Positions 47,980 to 59,893 of a stretch of 64,000 bases of DNA are shown here, one piece after another. Under the pieces are notes generated by a model. The model saw only the letters and a list, made by a program, of their open reading frames with translations. It was not told where the DNA came from and made no database searches. The stretch is from Providencia alcalifaciens (GTDB lineage: Bacteria > Pseudomonadota > Gammaproteobacteria > Enterobacterales > Enterobacteriaceae), in contig NZ_CP084296.1 of assembly GCF_020271745.1 (NCBI RefSeq), forward strand, positions 744,001 to 808,000, written 5' to 3'. Position numbers and translations under genes: made by a program. Numbering within the stretch: the stretch's first letter is position 1; every line of letters starts with the position of its first letter.

Positions 47980-48299
47980 TTTTCATTGTGTTTTTGCAGC
48001 TGGTTGTTGAACCTTCATAGCTCCAATCACTCAAAATTCTGATTTATGACAGTAAATTAGCGTACTAGATATCCCAGTAGGTTTGATAAAAACTGTCAAT
48101 CGCTCAGAGTTTATCACAAAACCATCAAGACGCTCGTGATGTTCTTTACTTATTTAAACTATTTTTTACCTTGGATTAAATATAACCCGATGAGTCACCT
48201 TAACGCAAAAATAAGTCATGGACCCCATAAATACAAAAAATAAAATCATTTATTTTATTAGTGATAGGCCCCATTTCTTAGTCTTTCTACTACCTAAAA
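47980..48299. other. yjeI promoter side / left end of accessory block
   Basis: A 320-bp AT-rich gap between yjeI and the DUF262 operon. It must contain the yjeI promoter. I looked for a copy of the groEL 3' repeat here and found none, nor any integrase remnant or tRNA. Confidence 0.5.
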
Positions 48300-50330
48300 T
48301 CAATCATCTGCATACTTTACCTTAGAGTCAGCAATGAGTACCGCCAGCATCGCCTTCTCATGCACTGCAATTTCAATCTCTGTCCACTTCTGTGCCCGGT
48401 CCATTAACTTAATCATTTCATACAGTTTAAGTGTATCAATGCGTTTAGCGTCAATAGCAGCCTGAAAATGGTCGCGTTTAGCTGTTGGCTGTAAATTGCT
48501 TAACTTTGAGTTTTTACTGTGACTAATTAAGCACAAATTACCAAAACGGTGTAATTCATGTTCAGCAAGATTACGATGTCCATCTATCGGGTGTTGGGGA
48601 TAAAAGTGCTCAACTGAGCTTCTGAACGTAAACTCAAACTGAGTAATCACCTCTTTTTCTTTTTTCTGTACTCCATCACACCAAAGTAAATAATCTAGAT
48701 AATTAAATACTAAATTATTCTTAATCATCCCATACTTAAGTAATTTCATGATGCTGGTGTCATTTGAATCCAACTCACTGTAATTAAAATTATTATAAAT
48801 TAATTTATAATAATCAGTATCCTCAGTGCTTAAAATACCACCGTATACGAACTGGCGAGCTAAACGTTCTAATTTCTGTAAATATAAGCGAGCCGTAATT
48901 TTATCCATTTCGAATAAATGGAATAACGCACCATTTAACCAATGCTTGTACACTAATGTCGGTGTTGAAACATGCAGCGCACTTAATAACATTAAAATTT
49001 GGCGGTTAATTCCATCAAAACCATCTTCACAATCCTGATCTTGGCTATCATCAAACGTATTTATGTAACTTTGACTACTAGGATTATAAAAATGCAGCTT
49101 TTTCAAGCTCCATTTATCCTTACCATCACTATATTCACGCTTAATAACGTATTGGTCGAATAAGTATTTGCATTTCAATAATGCAAATACAAAATCATGT
49201 ACAGCTTGAACCTTATTATTCGCGTTATCTTTTAAATAGCTGTCAAATTGCTCTAACAAACGCTTATCGTCTAAAGCAATATTTTTTTTTGTTAAAATCC
49301 GCAGAACATGCAGTAAAAAATTGGAGAAATTAATCACGCTATTAAAGCGCTCTGACCCAACACTCGTATCATTATTAGGTAATGATTGATGTGGTTTCAC
49401 AAGTATCTCATTCAGCGTCAAAGCGATATTGTTATCGTCTTCAGTGCTTTTAATACCTAAACTCGAGGCTAACTCAGTGTAATTTTTGGGTATGAACTGC
49501 CCCCAATCATCCTTGCCAAATATACAGTGTCGTTCATCTGGGCTAAAACCATACTGAACATAACGCTCCATGTTTGCCGTTGAATCCCACACTTTACTCA
49601 GTATTTTCTTACTTTGCTCGCATTCCTTTGAGTCATTAATGTCATTTAAAATCGACATCAACCTTGCTTTAACAACTTCGTGTTTTTCAAGTTGTTCACC
49701 TCGATTATTCATTACTTCAAAATAATGATTTAAATCAGTATGTTTTGGTACTGAAACACGGGCAATTTCTACCTTATTAAAAAGGTAGTCACAGAAACTT
49801 TCTAACTTACCATCAAGGCTTTCAAGCCCCTTTTTAATTAACGTATAGCCATTAATCACATCTTGGTTGTACTCATCAGTTCTTAGGTGCTCTAAAGCCA
49901 CGCCTTGTATTATGCTATCAAACGTATTTGACGACTTAGGCCGACTTTCAAAATTCAAGTTGAGCGCTTTATACCAGCTCATATCAACTGCGGATTCACT
50001 TGTAGAAAATAACCGTTTGAGTGCAAAAGTGAGCAATGTCAGGGTTGTGAATCGCTGTTGACCATCAATAACTTCAAAACGGCCATCGTCACGCTCAAAT
50101 ACCACTAATGTGCCAATATAGTATGTCTGCTCGGGTTTATGCTCTTGATAATCTAAAACATCTTGTATCAGCTGATTTATTTCCCCCTCGCCCCACGCAT
50201 AATTGCGTTGATACATAGGGATCAAATAACAGCTTTCATCACTTAAAAGTGCTTTAACTTTATAGCTCTGTATTTGATTGTTTGCTCTCCCATTACGGCT
50301 ATGGGATCCCGCTGTTATAACATTACTCAT
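48300..50330 (-). CDS. DUF262 + DUF1524 (HNH) protein, GmrSD/type IV restriction-like
   Basis: A 676-residue protein. The N-terminal DUF262 domain shows 'IPMYQRNYAWGEGEINQLIQ' (about residues 37-56) and 'FEVIDGQQRFTTLTLL' (about 84-99); the IDGQQR motif is the NTPase signature of GmrS/ParB-like proteins. The far C-terminus has the DUF1524 HNH nuclease pattern: 'VEHFYPQHP', then 'HRFGNLCLISHSKNSKLSN' and a following Lys/Arg. Fused DUF262-DUF1524 proteins include GmrSD, BrxU and SspE, nucleases that attack modified or unmodified phage DNA. It overlaps the DUF262-only gene by 8 bp. An anti-phage role is inferred. Confidence 0.85.
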   Translation of the reverse strand: MSNVITAGSHSRNGRANNQIQSYKVKALLSDESCYLIPMYQRNYAWGEGEINQLIQDVLDYQEHKPEQTYYIGTLVVFERDDGRFEVIDGQQRFTTLTLLTFALKRLFSTSESAVDMSWYKALNLNFESRPKSSNTFDSIIQGVALEHLRTDEYNQDVINGYTLIKKGLESLDGKLESFCDYLFNKVEIARVSVPKHTDLNHYFEVMNNRGEQLEKHEVVKARLMSILNDINDSKECEQSKKILSKVWDSTANMERYVQYGFSPDERHCIFGKDDWGQFIPKNYTELASSLGIKSTEDDNNIALTLNEILVKPHQSLPNNDTSVGSERFNSVINFSNFLLHVLRILTKKNIALDDKRLLEQFDSYLKDNANNKVQAVHDFVFALLKCKYLFDQYVIKREYSDGKDKWSLKKLHFYNPSSQSYINTFDDSQDQDCEDGFDGINRQILMLLSALHVSTPTLVYKHWLNGALFHLFEMDKITARLYLQKLERLARQFVYGGILSTEDTDYYKLIYNNFNYSELDSNDTSIMKLLKYGMIKNNLVFNYLDYLLWCDGVQKKEKEVITQFEFTFRSSVEHFYPQHPIDGHRNLAEHELHRFGNLCLISHSKNSKLSNLQPTAKRDHFQAAIDAKRIDTLKLYEMIKLMDRAQKWTEIEIAVHEKAMLAVLIADSKVKYADD

Positions 50331-51765
50331 AGTATTTCATTTCCTTAAACAGCTCGGTAATTTTATTCAGCTTAGTTCCTTTACAATCAGATGCTTTGAG
50401 CGTTGCTAAAGGCCAATTTAAAACATCACTTGGCTGTACCGCCAATTTTATCCGCTCGAACACATTATGCGTAAGTGCATGCTTATCCATGCGTTCTATG
50501 ACCATCACTTGCATTTGCAATCGGCAGCTATATGCCCAGATAAACAATTTCTCAATAGCTTGCGATAACATATGCTCACCAAATTTATCGAAGTAAAAGA
50601 TCACGGCACAATCAAATAGAGTTCGAGCATAACCGTCACCAGTACGGGTGCGAGAGGGGTAAGTGTTGAGGGTATGTAAAATTTTACAAGCGAGCGGCTC
50701 TAAACAATGCCCCCCGATGCGAATAGAAAGCTTAGACTCTTTACTTTCATTACTATACTCACAGCTGACTATCTCTGTAATTTTATGTTGGTAATGGCTC
50801 GTCATTTCAAAAAAACGTCTGCCATTGATAATCATCTGGTCAAGATGAAAAGGGAAATGCATATGTTGATGGTCAATGTGGCGCTGATAATGCCCGTTAT
50901 AATTGTCAACGAAATGATGGGCAATGCGAAGTGACTCAACATAAGGATAGAGCCCAACCTTATCAAGGTTTACACCTTTGAATAATCCAACTTGCGATTT
51001 ACTAAAATACTGTGCTGATTTACCTTGTGCCCAATTACGAATACGGAATAAATAGTTAGCAAATAATTGTACTAGCTGCTTACTCTCTAAACTTTCCCAG
51101 TGACTCACTGAATCGGCTTTTAAATCAGATTCACGTTGAGAAAATTCCCGTAAATGAAACGCTTTGAGTAAATCATGAGGTTCGAGATCTCGGCCTCTTG
51201 CATTTTGAGAATCAAAAAACTGAAATGCTTCAGATACATCATCAAGCACAAAAGTCACAACTTCACAGCGTTCTAATAGAAATGCAATATCTGATTCAGT
51301 GAAATCACTTCGTGCAACTGCACGTTTTGCTGCCATAAAATTCTGATGCAAATTCCGCTTTGAAATATCACTATTAAATTTCTGGCGTTGTAAAAACTGA
51401 TCAATAGGCTCTTCGAGAGCGCCCAGCATCTCTTTTACATCCACCCTTTTTAGGTCAGACAAGCGTTCTTCTAGCAGCGCTTTAACGAGTAATACCAGCG
51501 TTAATGTGCGCTGCTGACCATCAACAATATCGAGTATTTCTTGAGTATTTTTAACATGCTTATCTAAATTATCTTTTGGACGTGCATGAAACACGATAGA
51601 GCCAAGGCGGTAGGCTGGCTTATCTCGATAGACTTTCAAGTCATTGAGTAAATCAGCTAAGTTTGCTTGTGACCATTTATAAGGCCGTTGGTAATCAGGA
51701 ATCGAGAGATTAGGCAAAGATAAAAGTGTCTTTACCTGTATAACTTGTTTATCAATACTATTCAT
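50323..51765 (-). CDS. DUF262-only protein, partner of the DUF262-HNH nuclease
   Basis: A 480-residue protein with 'IPDYQRPYKWSQANLADLLN' (residues 22-41), 'ILDIVDGQQRTLTLVLL' (about 79-95) and 'NARGRDLEPHDLLKAF' (about 190-205), the three conserved DUF262 blocks. No DUF1524/HNH motif is visible in its C-terminal half. It is transcribed first and overlaps the nuclease gene by 8 bp, so the two are probably made together. It may act as an NTPase or sensor subunit. The role is unknown. Confidence 0.8.
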   Translation of the reverse strand: MNSIDKQVIQVKTLLSLPNLSIPDYQRPYKWSQANLADLLNDLKVYRDKPAYRLGSIVFHARPKDNLDKHVKNTQEILDIVDGQQRTLTLVLLVKALLEERLSDLKRVDVKEMLGALEEPIDQFLQRQKFNSDISKRNLHQNFMAAKRAVARSDFTESDIAFLLERCEVVTFVLDDVSEAFQFFDSQNARGRDLEPHDLLKAFHLREFSQRESDLKADSVSHWESLESKQLVQLFANYLFRIRNWAQGKSAQYFSKSQVGLFKGVNLDKVGLYPYVESLRIAHHFVDNYNGHYQRHIDHQHMHFPFHLDQMIINGRRFFEMTSHYQHKITEIVSCEYSNESKESKLSIRIGGHCLEPLACKILHTLNTYPSRTRTGDGYARTLFDCAVIFYFDKFGEHMLSQAIEKLFIWAYSCRLQMQVMVIERMDKHALTHNVFERIKLAVQPSDVLNWPLATLKASDCKGTKLNKITELFKEMKYYE

Positions 51766-51792
51766 AGCCGTTATTCTGTATCGTGAGCAACA

Positions 51793-51828
51793 AAAAAGCC
51801 TGTAAACTATAAGCTTACAGGCTTTTTT
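51793..51828 (-). terminator. Terminator downstream of dalR (duplicated groEL terminator)
   Basis: The stem AAAAAGCCTGTAA / TTACAGGCTTTTT lies within repeat copy A. It would stop dalR transcription and insulate the DUF262 operon; symmetric A/T tracts make it bidirectional. Confidence 0.8.
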
Positions 51829-51873
51829 AGGAAGCAGTAGCGTTTAGACTACATGATACATTATGCCGCCCAT
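51793..51873. repeat. Direct repeat copy A: duplicated groEL 3' end plus terminator
   Basis: This segment matches 57763-57844: 65 bases (51793-51857) are identical, and the alignment continues with one deletion and one substitution through remnants of the last groEL codons. It lies between the DUF262 operon and dalR, with no groEL beside it. It looks like an attachment-site-type duplication left by insertion of the arabitol cassette. Confidence 0.92.
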
Positions 51874-51992
51874 AGAAACTTAATAAATTGATTTAAATGA
51901 TATTTAAAATATTAAAAATTATTATACCCTTTTAAATACCCTATACATTCAAGGAGCATATCTAAAAAGCGGTCGTGTATTCAATATAGAGA

Positions 51993-52937
51993 TCATCGCA
52001 ATAATTGATGGGCTGTCGCTTCATCGGTCACGAGTCCGGTGACCCAGCTACCATTTAATACCGCTTGGATAGCTTGGGTTTTATGGGCGCCACCTGCAAA
52101 AGCAATTACTGGCTTGCTTGGTGAGGTGAACAGAGGAACGCTTGTGTGAGTTTCATCTAACGCTGTCGATAGCCGCTCGCCATTGGCTTGAATAAAATGG
52201 CCTAATAGTTCAGCCGCAACGCCTTTTTCCAGCAACATTTCCAGTTGCTCATCAGTGACAAAACCTTCTGAATTTAATGGGCAACCTTTGCCCACCTCAC
52301 CAATACCAATAAATGTAATATCTGCGTTCAGGGCTTTTTCCGTAACTTCTTTATAGACGCGGTGCTGACACCACATAGCCTTATCTTCTGGGCTATCAGC
52401 GTACAGTGGTGCAGGTAAAATATAGTGGCGACATTGCAGTTTTTCTGCAAAGCGTAGGGGAATGTCATATCGAGTTGCCGAACTGTCACGGGCGATAGCA
52501 CCAATTAATGACACACATTGATGCTGCGGGGTTTCTAAATAAGGTAGGGCATCAATAATACTACGCAATGTCCGGCCAGAGCCAATACCAATAACTTGGG
52601 GTTTATCCGGCTCGATTAACTGCGCCATTAATTCGGTACCTGCCACAGAAATCATATCCAGCGTTGAGTCGGTATCCAGCTGACCCGATGGGACAACAAC
52701 ACAATGGCTTAACTGATATTTTTGCTGGATTTCATTGGCTAACCGTAAACACTCGGTAATTGGGTGAGTGATTTGAACATGGACCATACCTTGTTCTTTT
52801 GCCAGTGAAATCAGGCGTTGTGCGACTTGCCGCGATAGGCCCAGTTCATGAGCGATTTCTTGTTGAGTTTTACCCGCCACAAAATATAACCACGCCGCAC
52901 GTGCGGCTTGTTCCATTTTTTTTAATTCTTTCTGCAT
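51993..52937 (-). CDS. dalR: SorC/DeoR-type sugar-responsive regulator of the arabitol operon
   Basis: A 314-residue protein. The N-terminal HTH 'FVAGKTQQEIAHELGLSRQV' is of the SorC type, and the C-terminal sugar-phosphate-binding domain has 'VIGIGSGRTLRSIIDALPYL' and 'FAGGAHKTQAIQAVL'. It is divergent from dalDKT across 175 bp containing a perfect palindrome. By position and family it should control D-arabitol use, probably responding to arabitol or xylulose 5-phosphate. The gene name is by analogy with Klebsiella. Confidence 0.8.
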   Translation of the reverse strand: MQKELKKMEQAARAAWLYFVAGKTQQEIAHELGLSRQVAQRLISLAKEQGMVHVQITHPITECLRLANEIQQKYQLSHCVVVPSGQLDTDSTLDMISVAGTELMAQLIEPDKPQVIGIGSGRTLRSIIDALPYLETPQHQCVSLIGAIARDSSATRYDIPLRFAEKLQCRHYILPAPLYADSPEDKAMWCQHRVYKEVTEKALNADITFIGIGEVGKGCPLNSEGFVTDEQLEMLLEKGVAAELLGHFIQANGERLSTALDETHTSVPLFTSPSKPVIAFAGGAHKTQAIQAVLNGSWVTGLVTDEATAHQLLR

Positions 52938-53059
52938 GGACGCTCTCCTGCTTTTTTACTTATTGTAATTCTGGGCAATTGCTTATTAAAAGGGAAAAAG
53001 TCAATATCGTGAGCAGTATCGCAGTAATTCCGCTCAAATTGAAACTAAAATATAACAAA

Positions 53060-53073
53060 TGGGCATATGCCCA
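53060..53073. promoter_or_regulatory. Candidate DalR operator
   Basis: TGGGCATATGCCCA is a perfect 14-bp palindrome about 40 bp upstream of dalD in the dalR-dalD gap, where it would overlap the dalD promoter. No other palindrome of this quality lies in the gap. Confidence 0.5.
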
Positions 53074-53112
53074 AAAAAATAGCTAATATTTAATTTTAGG
53101 TAAGGAGTCACA

Positions 53113-54501
53113 ATGCTAAAGCAGAAATCAGTGTGGATGCACATCGGTGCTGGGTCATTTCATCGTGCTCACCAAGCGTGGTATTTACACCGCCTGTGTC
53201 AACAAGGGGATGACAGTTGGTCAATTGCATTAGGTAACATTCGTAATGATGCCAATGCATTGCTAGATAACTTAGCTAAACAAAATGGTGAATACACACT
53301 TGAAACCGTTTCGCCAGAAGGGGAGCGCCAGTACGAAAAAATCACATCGGTGCGTAAAGTATTACATTGGGATGAAAATTTAAGCCAATTAGTTGAACAG
53401 GGTTGTGAACCAGCCACTCGTGTGATTGCTTTTACTGTCACGGAAGCGGGGTATTATTTAACGCCTCAGCACCAATTAGATGCTGAGCAGCCGGATATTA
53501 AAGCTGATTTAGCCGGTGAAATGTGCACGATTTATGGTGCTTTAACGCAAATTTTACGTGCACGTTTAGCGGCTCATGGTGAACCGGTGACCTTGTTAAA
53601 TTGTGATAATTTACGTCATAACGGTGAGCGCTTTAGACACGGCTTTTTATCTTTCTTAGAGTTAAAAGGTGAAAAAGAGTTATATCAGTGGGTGAAAGAA
53701 CATACCCGCTCACCGAATACCATGGTGGATAGGATCACACCTCGGCCAACACCAGATGTGGCTGAACGTGTAAAACAGCATACAGGTTGGGATGATAAAG
53801 CACCGGTCATGGGGGAAGCATTCATTCAGTGGGTGATTGAAGATGACTTCATTAATGGGCGCCCTGCATTAGAAAATGTAGGTGTTGAGATGGTGGAGTC
53901 AGTTTTACCATGGGAAGAGGCTAAAATTCGTATTCTGAATGCGAGCCACAGCTGTATTGCTTGGGCTGGCACCTTGATTGGCTTGAATTTTATTGATGAC
54001 AGCACCCGCGAGTCTGCAATCAAGCAGATGGCATGGAATTATGTCACACAAGATGTGATCCCTTCGTTATCACCAAGTCCGTTAGATTTAGCACAGTACC
54101 GTGATGTGGTCTTGGATCGCTTTAGTAACCCTTACATTAAAGACACCAACCAACGAGTTGCCGCTGATGGGTTATCTAAAATCCCCGGGTTTATCACACC
54201 GACCCTGCAAGAATGTTACCAACGCAATCAAATTCCAGCGGCCACTGCGGTGTTGCCAGCTTTATTCTTCGTGTTTTTACAGCGCTGGGCACAGGGCAAA
54301 TTACCCTATGAGTACCAAGATGGGGTGTTGGATGTCGAATACTATCAGTCGCTAATGAACGCGAGTGATGCGTTGGCACAATTTGTGTCGAGTGAAATGT
54401 TATTTGGTTCACTGGCAAACTCAACGCAATTTCATGAACTTATGCAAAAAACAGTGGCAGATGTTGAACGTTGGCTACAATCACCACAACAGCCTCTGTA
54501 A
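53113..54501 (+). CDS. dalD: D-arabinitol 4-dehydrogenase (mannitol dehydrogenase family)
   Basis: A 462-residue long-chain polyol dehydrogenase, close to Klebsiella DalD. '[19 protein letters not shown]' near residue 11 is the N-terminal NAD-binding start, '[11 protein letters not shown]' near residue 170 is conserved, and '[16 protein letters not shown]' near residue 275 carries the catalytic Lys/Asn/His set. It should oxidise D-arabitol to D-xylulose. AAGGAG precedes the ATG. The next gene is a xylulokinase 11 bp downstream, supporting arabitol over mannitol. Confidence 0.88.
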   Translation: MLKQKSVWMHIGAGSFHRAHQAWYLHRLCQQGDDSWSIALGNIRNDANALLDNLAKQNGEYTLETVSPEGERQYEKITSVRKVLHWDENLSQLVEQGCEPATRVIAFTVTEAGYYLTPQHQLDAEQPDIKADLAGEMCTIYGALTQILRARLAAHGEPVTLLNCDNLRHNGERFRHGFLSFLELKGEKELYQWVKEHTRSPNTMVDRITPRPTPDVAERVKQHTGWDDKAPVMGEAFIQWVIEDDFINGRPALENVGVEMVESVLPWEEAKIRILNASHSCIAWAGTLIGLNFIDDSTRESAIKQMAWNYVTQDVIPSLSPSPLDLAQYRDVVLDRFSNPYIKDTNQRVAADGLSKIPGFITPTLQECYQRNQIPAATAVLPALFFVFLQRWAQGKLPYEYQDGVLDVEYYQSLMNASDALAQFVSSEMLFGSLANSTQFHELMQKTVADVERWLQSPQQPL

Positions 54502-54512
54502 GGAGAAAGGCC

Positions 54513-55982
54513 ATGTATCTTGGAATTGACCTCGGCACGTCAGAACTCAAGGCGGTTCTCATTAATGCGCAGGGTGAGATAGTTGCCTCAAGCCATATGG
54601 CCTTGACTGTGCAAAGGCCACATCCTCAATGGGCAGAGCAATCACCAGATAGCTGGTGGGAGGCGACCAATGCGGTTGCAGCAACATTGCGTCAAAAAGC
54701 CCCTGAAGCATGGGCAGCGGTGAAAGGGATTGGTTTATCAGGGCAAATGCATGGTGCAGTACTGCTTGATGAGCAAAACCAAGTGCTGCGTGACTGCATT
54801 TTATGGAATGACACCCGTAGCGCCAAAGAATGCGAATGGCTGATGGAAAAACACCCTGAGTTTTTAACCATCGGAGCCAACCTTGTGATGCCAGGTTTTA
54901 CTGCCCCGAAATTATTGTGGGTAGAGCGCCATGAGCCTGAAATTTTTGCAAAAGTGGCTAAGGTATTGCTGCCAAAAGACTATTTGCGCTGGAAAATGAC
55001 AGAGTTATTTATCAGTGAAATGTCTGATGCTTCGGGCACATTATGGCTAGATGTCGCTAAACGCGATTGGTCAGATGAATTATTATCCGCGACAAATTTA
55101 ACTCGTGAACAGATGCCTCGTTTAGTGGAAGGCGCAGAAAAAAGCGGGGTATTACGTGCCGATCTTGCATCCCAATGGGGGTTAAGTGCCGACGTAATTA
55201 TTGCCGGTGGTGGGGGTGATAATGCGGCTTCTGCTGTCGGTGTTGGGGCGGTTAATGAAGGTGATGCCCTGATTTCCCTAGGAACATCCGGTGTTATTTT
55301 TGTGGTTAATAACCAACTACAAGCAGCACCTCACCAAGGTGTTCACGCCTTTGCTCATGCGTTGCCTAACCGTTGGCATCAAATGAGTGTGATGCTAAGT
55401 GCTGCGAACTGTCTGCGTTGGCTCTGCCAGTTACTGTCTACCACCGAAAACCAACTGATGGACGAAGTTGGCCAATTGACTGAACAGCAAAAAAAACAAG
55501 CACCTGTATTTCTACCCTATCTTTCGGGGGAACGGACACCACATAACGACCCTTATGCCATGGGATCATTTTTTGCATTAAAAAATGAAACAACCCGAGC
55601 ACAGTTAGGTTATGCCGTCATTGAAGGTGTGACTTTTGCGCTGGCGGATGGCATGCATGTACTTAAACAAACGGGAACGCAGGTGAGTTGTTGTAGTTTA
55701 ACAGGAGGCGGTGCGCGTAGTCCTGTTTGGGCACAACTTATCGCGGATGTGATTGATATACCGATAGTGACTCACCCAGCCAGTTCTTCTGGCGCACTCG
55801 GCGCAGCGCGTTTAGCGTGGCTGGCAAATGGTGGGGACATAGAAACGGTGTGCCAAAAACCAGATGTATTAGACACCTATTCACCACAAAAACAGCACCA
55901 AAATTGGTTGAATCAACGGCTTGATGTATTCCGTTTATTATATCAACAGCAAAAACAAGCAAGAGAATTACTGCCACAGTAA
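54513..55982 (+). CDS. dalK: D-xylulose kinase
   Basis: ATG 54513 is chosen for its AAGGAG site and the family start 'MYLGIDLGTSELKAVLI'; a frame extending upstream into dalD is not used. The 489-residue FGGY kinase has 'GLSGQMHGAVLLDEQNQVL' (residues ~70-90), 'GGGGDNAASAVGVGAV' and 'GEALISLGTSG'-like phosphate loops, and 'LTGGGARSPVWAQLIADV'. It phosphorylates D-xylulose for the pentose phosphate pathway. It could also be read as XylB; the operon favours DalK. Confidence 0.9.
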   Translation: MYLGIDLGTSELKAVLINAQGEIVASSHMALTVQRPHPQWAEQSPDSWWEATNAVAATLRQKAPEAWAAVKGIGLSGQMHGAVLLDEQNQVLRDCILWNDTRSAKECEWLMEKHPEFLTIGANLVMPGFTAPKLLWVERHEPEIFAKVAKVLLPKDYLRWKMTELFISEMSDASGTLWLDVAKRDWSDELLSATNLTREQMPRLVEGAEKSGVLRADLASQWGLSADVIIAGGGGDNAASAVGVGAVNEGDALISLGTSGVIFVVNNQLQAAPHQGVHAFAHALPNRWHQMSVMLSAANCLRWLCQLLSTTENQLMDEVGQLTEQQKKQAPVFLPYLSGERTPHNDPYAMGSFFALKNETTRAQLGYAVIEGVTFALADGMHVLKQTGTQVSCCSLTGGGARSPVWAQLIADVIDIPIVTHPASSSGALGAARLAWLANGGDIETVCQKPDVLDTYSPQKQHQNWLNQRLDVFRLLYQQQKQARELLPQ

Positions 55983-56071
55983 GTCAGTATGGCGGTGTTT
56001 CCCTACTCGCCGCCATCACTGTTATCTCGCGTAATTGATTAAAATAACAAAATAACAATGAGGAAACTGCA

Positions 56072-57361
56072 ATGGAACAGAAGCAGTATTGGCTTGGTTT
56101 ACCTAAGCATTTGTTCTGGGGGTTCATCGCCATCGCTATTTTTATGAGTGGCGACGGATTTGAAATGGCTTTTTTATCAAAACATATTACTGATTTAGGC
56201 TTTACACCTGCCCAATCCGCGATGGTATTTACGGTATACGGTTTAATGGCGGCTTTGGCGGCGTGGGCATCTGGCGTGGTGGCGGAAATTATTACACCAT
56301 TAAAAGCCATGATGATTGGTTTTATCTTATGGATTATCATGCATGCCTTATTTATGGCGTTTGGTCTCGGCATGAAAAGCTACAGTATGATGCTGTTATT
56401 CTATGGTATCCGTGGGCTGGCTTATCCATTGTTTATTTATTCCTTCATGATGATGCTGGTACAGGTGATTCCTCGAGCTCATTTGGCCGCGGCAACAGGC
56501 TGGTTCTGGGCAATGTACTCGGTAGGTATTGGTGTCATCGGCAGCTATCTACCAAGCTTTTCTATCCCAATGATGGGAGAGACGGGCACATTATGGATGG
56601 CAATTGGTTGGGTTGCACTTGGCGGAGCCATTGCTTATTTTAGCCTACGTAACATCCCTGTTGATCGCTCTAAAGTCAATTTACCGATGAAAGATAAAAT
56701 GGCCGAATTATCACGGGCTGCCACCATTTTATTTACTAACAAAGACATCTTTATGGCGAGTTTAATTCGCATTATCAACACTATTTCGTTGTTTGGTTTT
56801 GCGATTATCATGCCATTATTGTTTGTTGATCGATTAGGCTTTACGATTTCAGAATGGCTACAAATTTGGGCGGTGTTCTTCTTTGTGACTATCTTTACCA
56901 ATATTTTTTGGGGCATTGTTGGCGAGCACATTGGCTGGGTTCGCCAAGTTCGCTGGTTTGGTTGCCTTGGTATGGCGATATCTAGCCTGATGTTCTATTA
57001 CTTACCGGTTTACTTTGGCCATAACTTTGCGGTTGCCTTGATACCCGCGATTTTACTGGGGATCTTTGTGGCGGCTTTCGTACCGATGACCGCGGTTTTC
57101 CCAAGTATTGAACCTCACCATAAAGGTGCAGCGGTTTCAATTTATAATCTGTCTGCGGGATTAAGTAATTTCGCGGCTCCTGCTATCGCAAGTCTAGTTT
57201 TACCCTTCTTTGATATTGTGGGAGTTGTGTGGGCATACACGGGGTTATATATTTTTGCAGGTGTCCTGACCTTCTTTATTAAGGTGCCACAACCAGGTTT
57301 TGAAAATAATCGCAAAATCAAAACCGAGAAGGCAATAACGAAACCGCAAATTAGCAATTAA
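56072..57361 (+). CDS. dalT: D-arabitol MFS transporter (RbtT/DalT/CsbX family)
   Basis: A 429-residue, 12-helix transporter near the length of Klebsiella DalT (425). It starts 'YWLGLPKHLFWGFIAIAIFM' then 'SGDGFEMAFLSKHITDLGFT' and contains 'YGIRGLAYPLFIYSFMMMLV', hallmarks of the RbtT/DalT/CsbX pentitol family. It imports D-arabitol by proton symport. It is the last gene of dalDKT and is followed by a terminator. Confidence 0.88.
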   Translation: MEQKQYWLGLPKHLFWGFIAIAIFMSGDGFEMAFLSKHITDLGFTPAQSAMVFTVYGLMAALAAWASGVVAEIITPLKAMMIGFILWIIMHALFMAFGLGMKSYSMMLLFYGIRGLAYPLFIYSFMMMLVQVIPRAHLAAATGWFWAMYSVGIGVIGSYLPSFSIPMMGETGTLWMAIGWVALGGAIAYFSLRNIPVDRSKVNLPMKDKMAELSRAATILFTNKDIFMASLIRIINTISLFGFAIIMPLLFVDRLGFTISEWLQIWAVFFFVTIFTNIFWGIVGEHIGWVRQVRWFGCLGMAISSLMFYYLPVYFGHNFAVALIPAILLGIFVAAFVPMTAVFPSIEPHHKGAAVSIYNLSAGLSNFAAPAIASLVLPFFDIVGVVWAYTGLYIFAGVLTFFIKVPQPGFENNRKIKTEKAITKPQISN

Positions 57362-57391
57362 GTCATTTTACTTGTGCTGGTGATTTATCTG

Positions 57392-57427
57392 AACCCCGTC
57401 GATATTATTCTATCTACGGGGTTTTCT
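57392..57427 (+). terminator. dalDKT terminator
   Basis: AACCCCGTCGATA pairs with TATCTACGGGGTT (one mismatch), followed by TTCTC. Confidence 0.8.
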
Positions 57428-57762
57428 CATATTAAGTGTAAATAACTGCGTTGAGGTATTACCCAAACAAAAACACGTAACTAGTAAGTTTTATACACAA
57501 CGAATAGAAAGAGAGAATTTAAACTTAAGAAATCGCTTAAAGCGTCTTAACCGTAAGACGTTAGGTTATTCGAAGTCACCTGAAATGCATGACAAAATCA
57601 TCGGCACATTCATAGAGCATGAACACTACCTATTGTGATGATCTCTATATTGAATACACGACCCTAAAAACAAGTTACACTTAAAAAGATGCCCCTACCT
57701 ATAACCTCTAAAATATAAGAAATTATGGAACAGTATTAGACATCACAGGACTATAAGTAAAC

Positions 57763-59482
<1,720 letters not shown>

Positions 59483-59523
59483 TTAAATTCTTTTCGTTTG
59501 ATGAAAGTTTTAAGTGAAAATTC

Positions 59524-59814
59524 TTATTCAACGATTGCTAAGATGTCGCTCTCGGACATGATTAACACTTCTTCGTTGTCGATTTTTTCAGCTTTTACGC
59601 CATAACCGTCGTTAAAAATTACGATATCGCCAACTTTCACATCCAGCGCTTTAATGTCGCCATTTTCAAGGATGCGGCCTTGGCCCACAGCGATAACTTC
59701 ACCACGAGTTGATTTGCCCGCAGCACTGCCAGTTAACACGATACCACCAGCAGATTTAGATTCGATTTCTTTACGTTTAACGATAACACGGTCATGCAAT
59801 GGACGAATTTTCAT
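59524..59814 (-). CDS. groES: Co-chaperonin GroES (Hsp10)
   Basis: ATG 59812-59814 with AGGAG 7 bases upstream gives 96 residues starting '[16 protein letters not shown]'. The mobile loop '[18 protein letters not shown]' that binds GroEL is present. A longer in-frame extension upstream crosses the promoter and is not real. Confidence 0.98.
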   Translation of the reverse strand: MKIRPLHDRVIVKRKEIESKSAGGIVLTGSAAGKSTRGEVIAVGQGRILENGDIKALDVKVGDIVIFNDGYGVKAEKIDNEEVLIMSESDILAIVE

Positions 59815-59893
59815 TAATAGTTCTCCTACAAATAAAGTCCATACGGGTAAAAGGTCGATACCAAGGTGATCTTCACCAGTACCATGATTCAGG

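Noticed and set aside
48300-51765. DUF262 genes as part of a BREX or phosphorothioation (Ssp) system
   Set aside because: No methyltransferase, PglZ, BrxL, DndB-D or SspA-D genes are next to them in this window.
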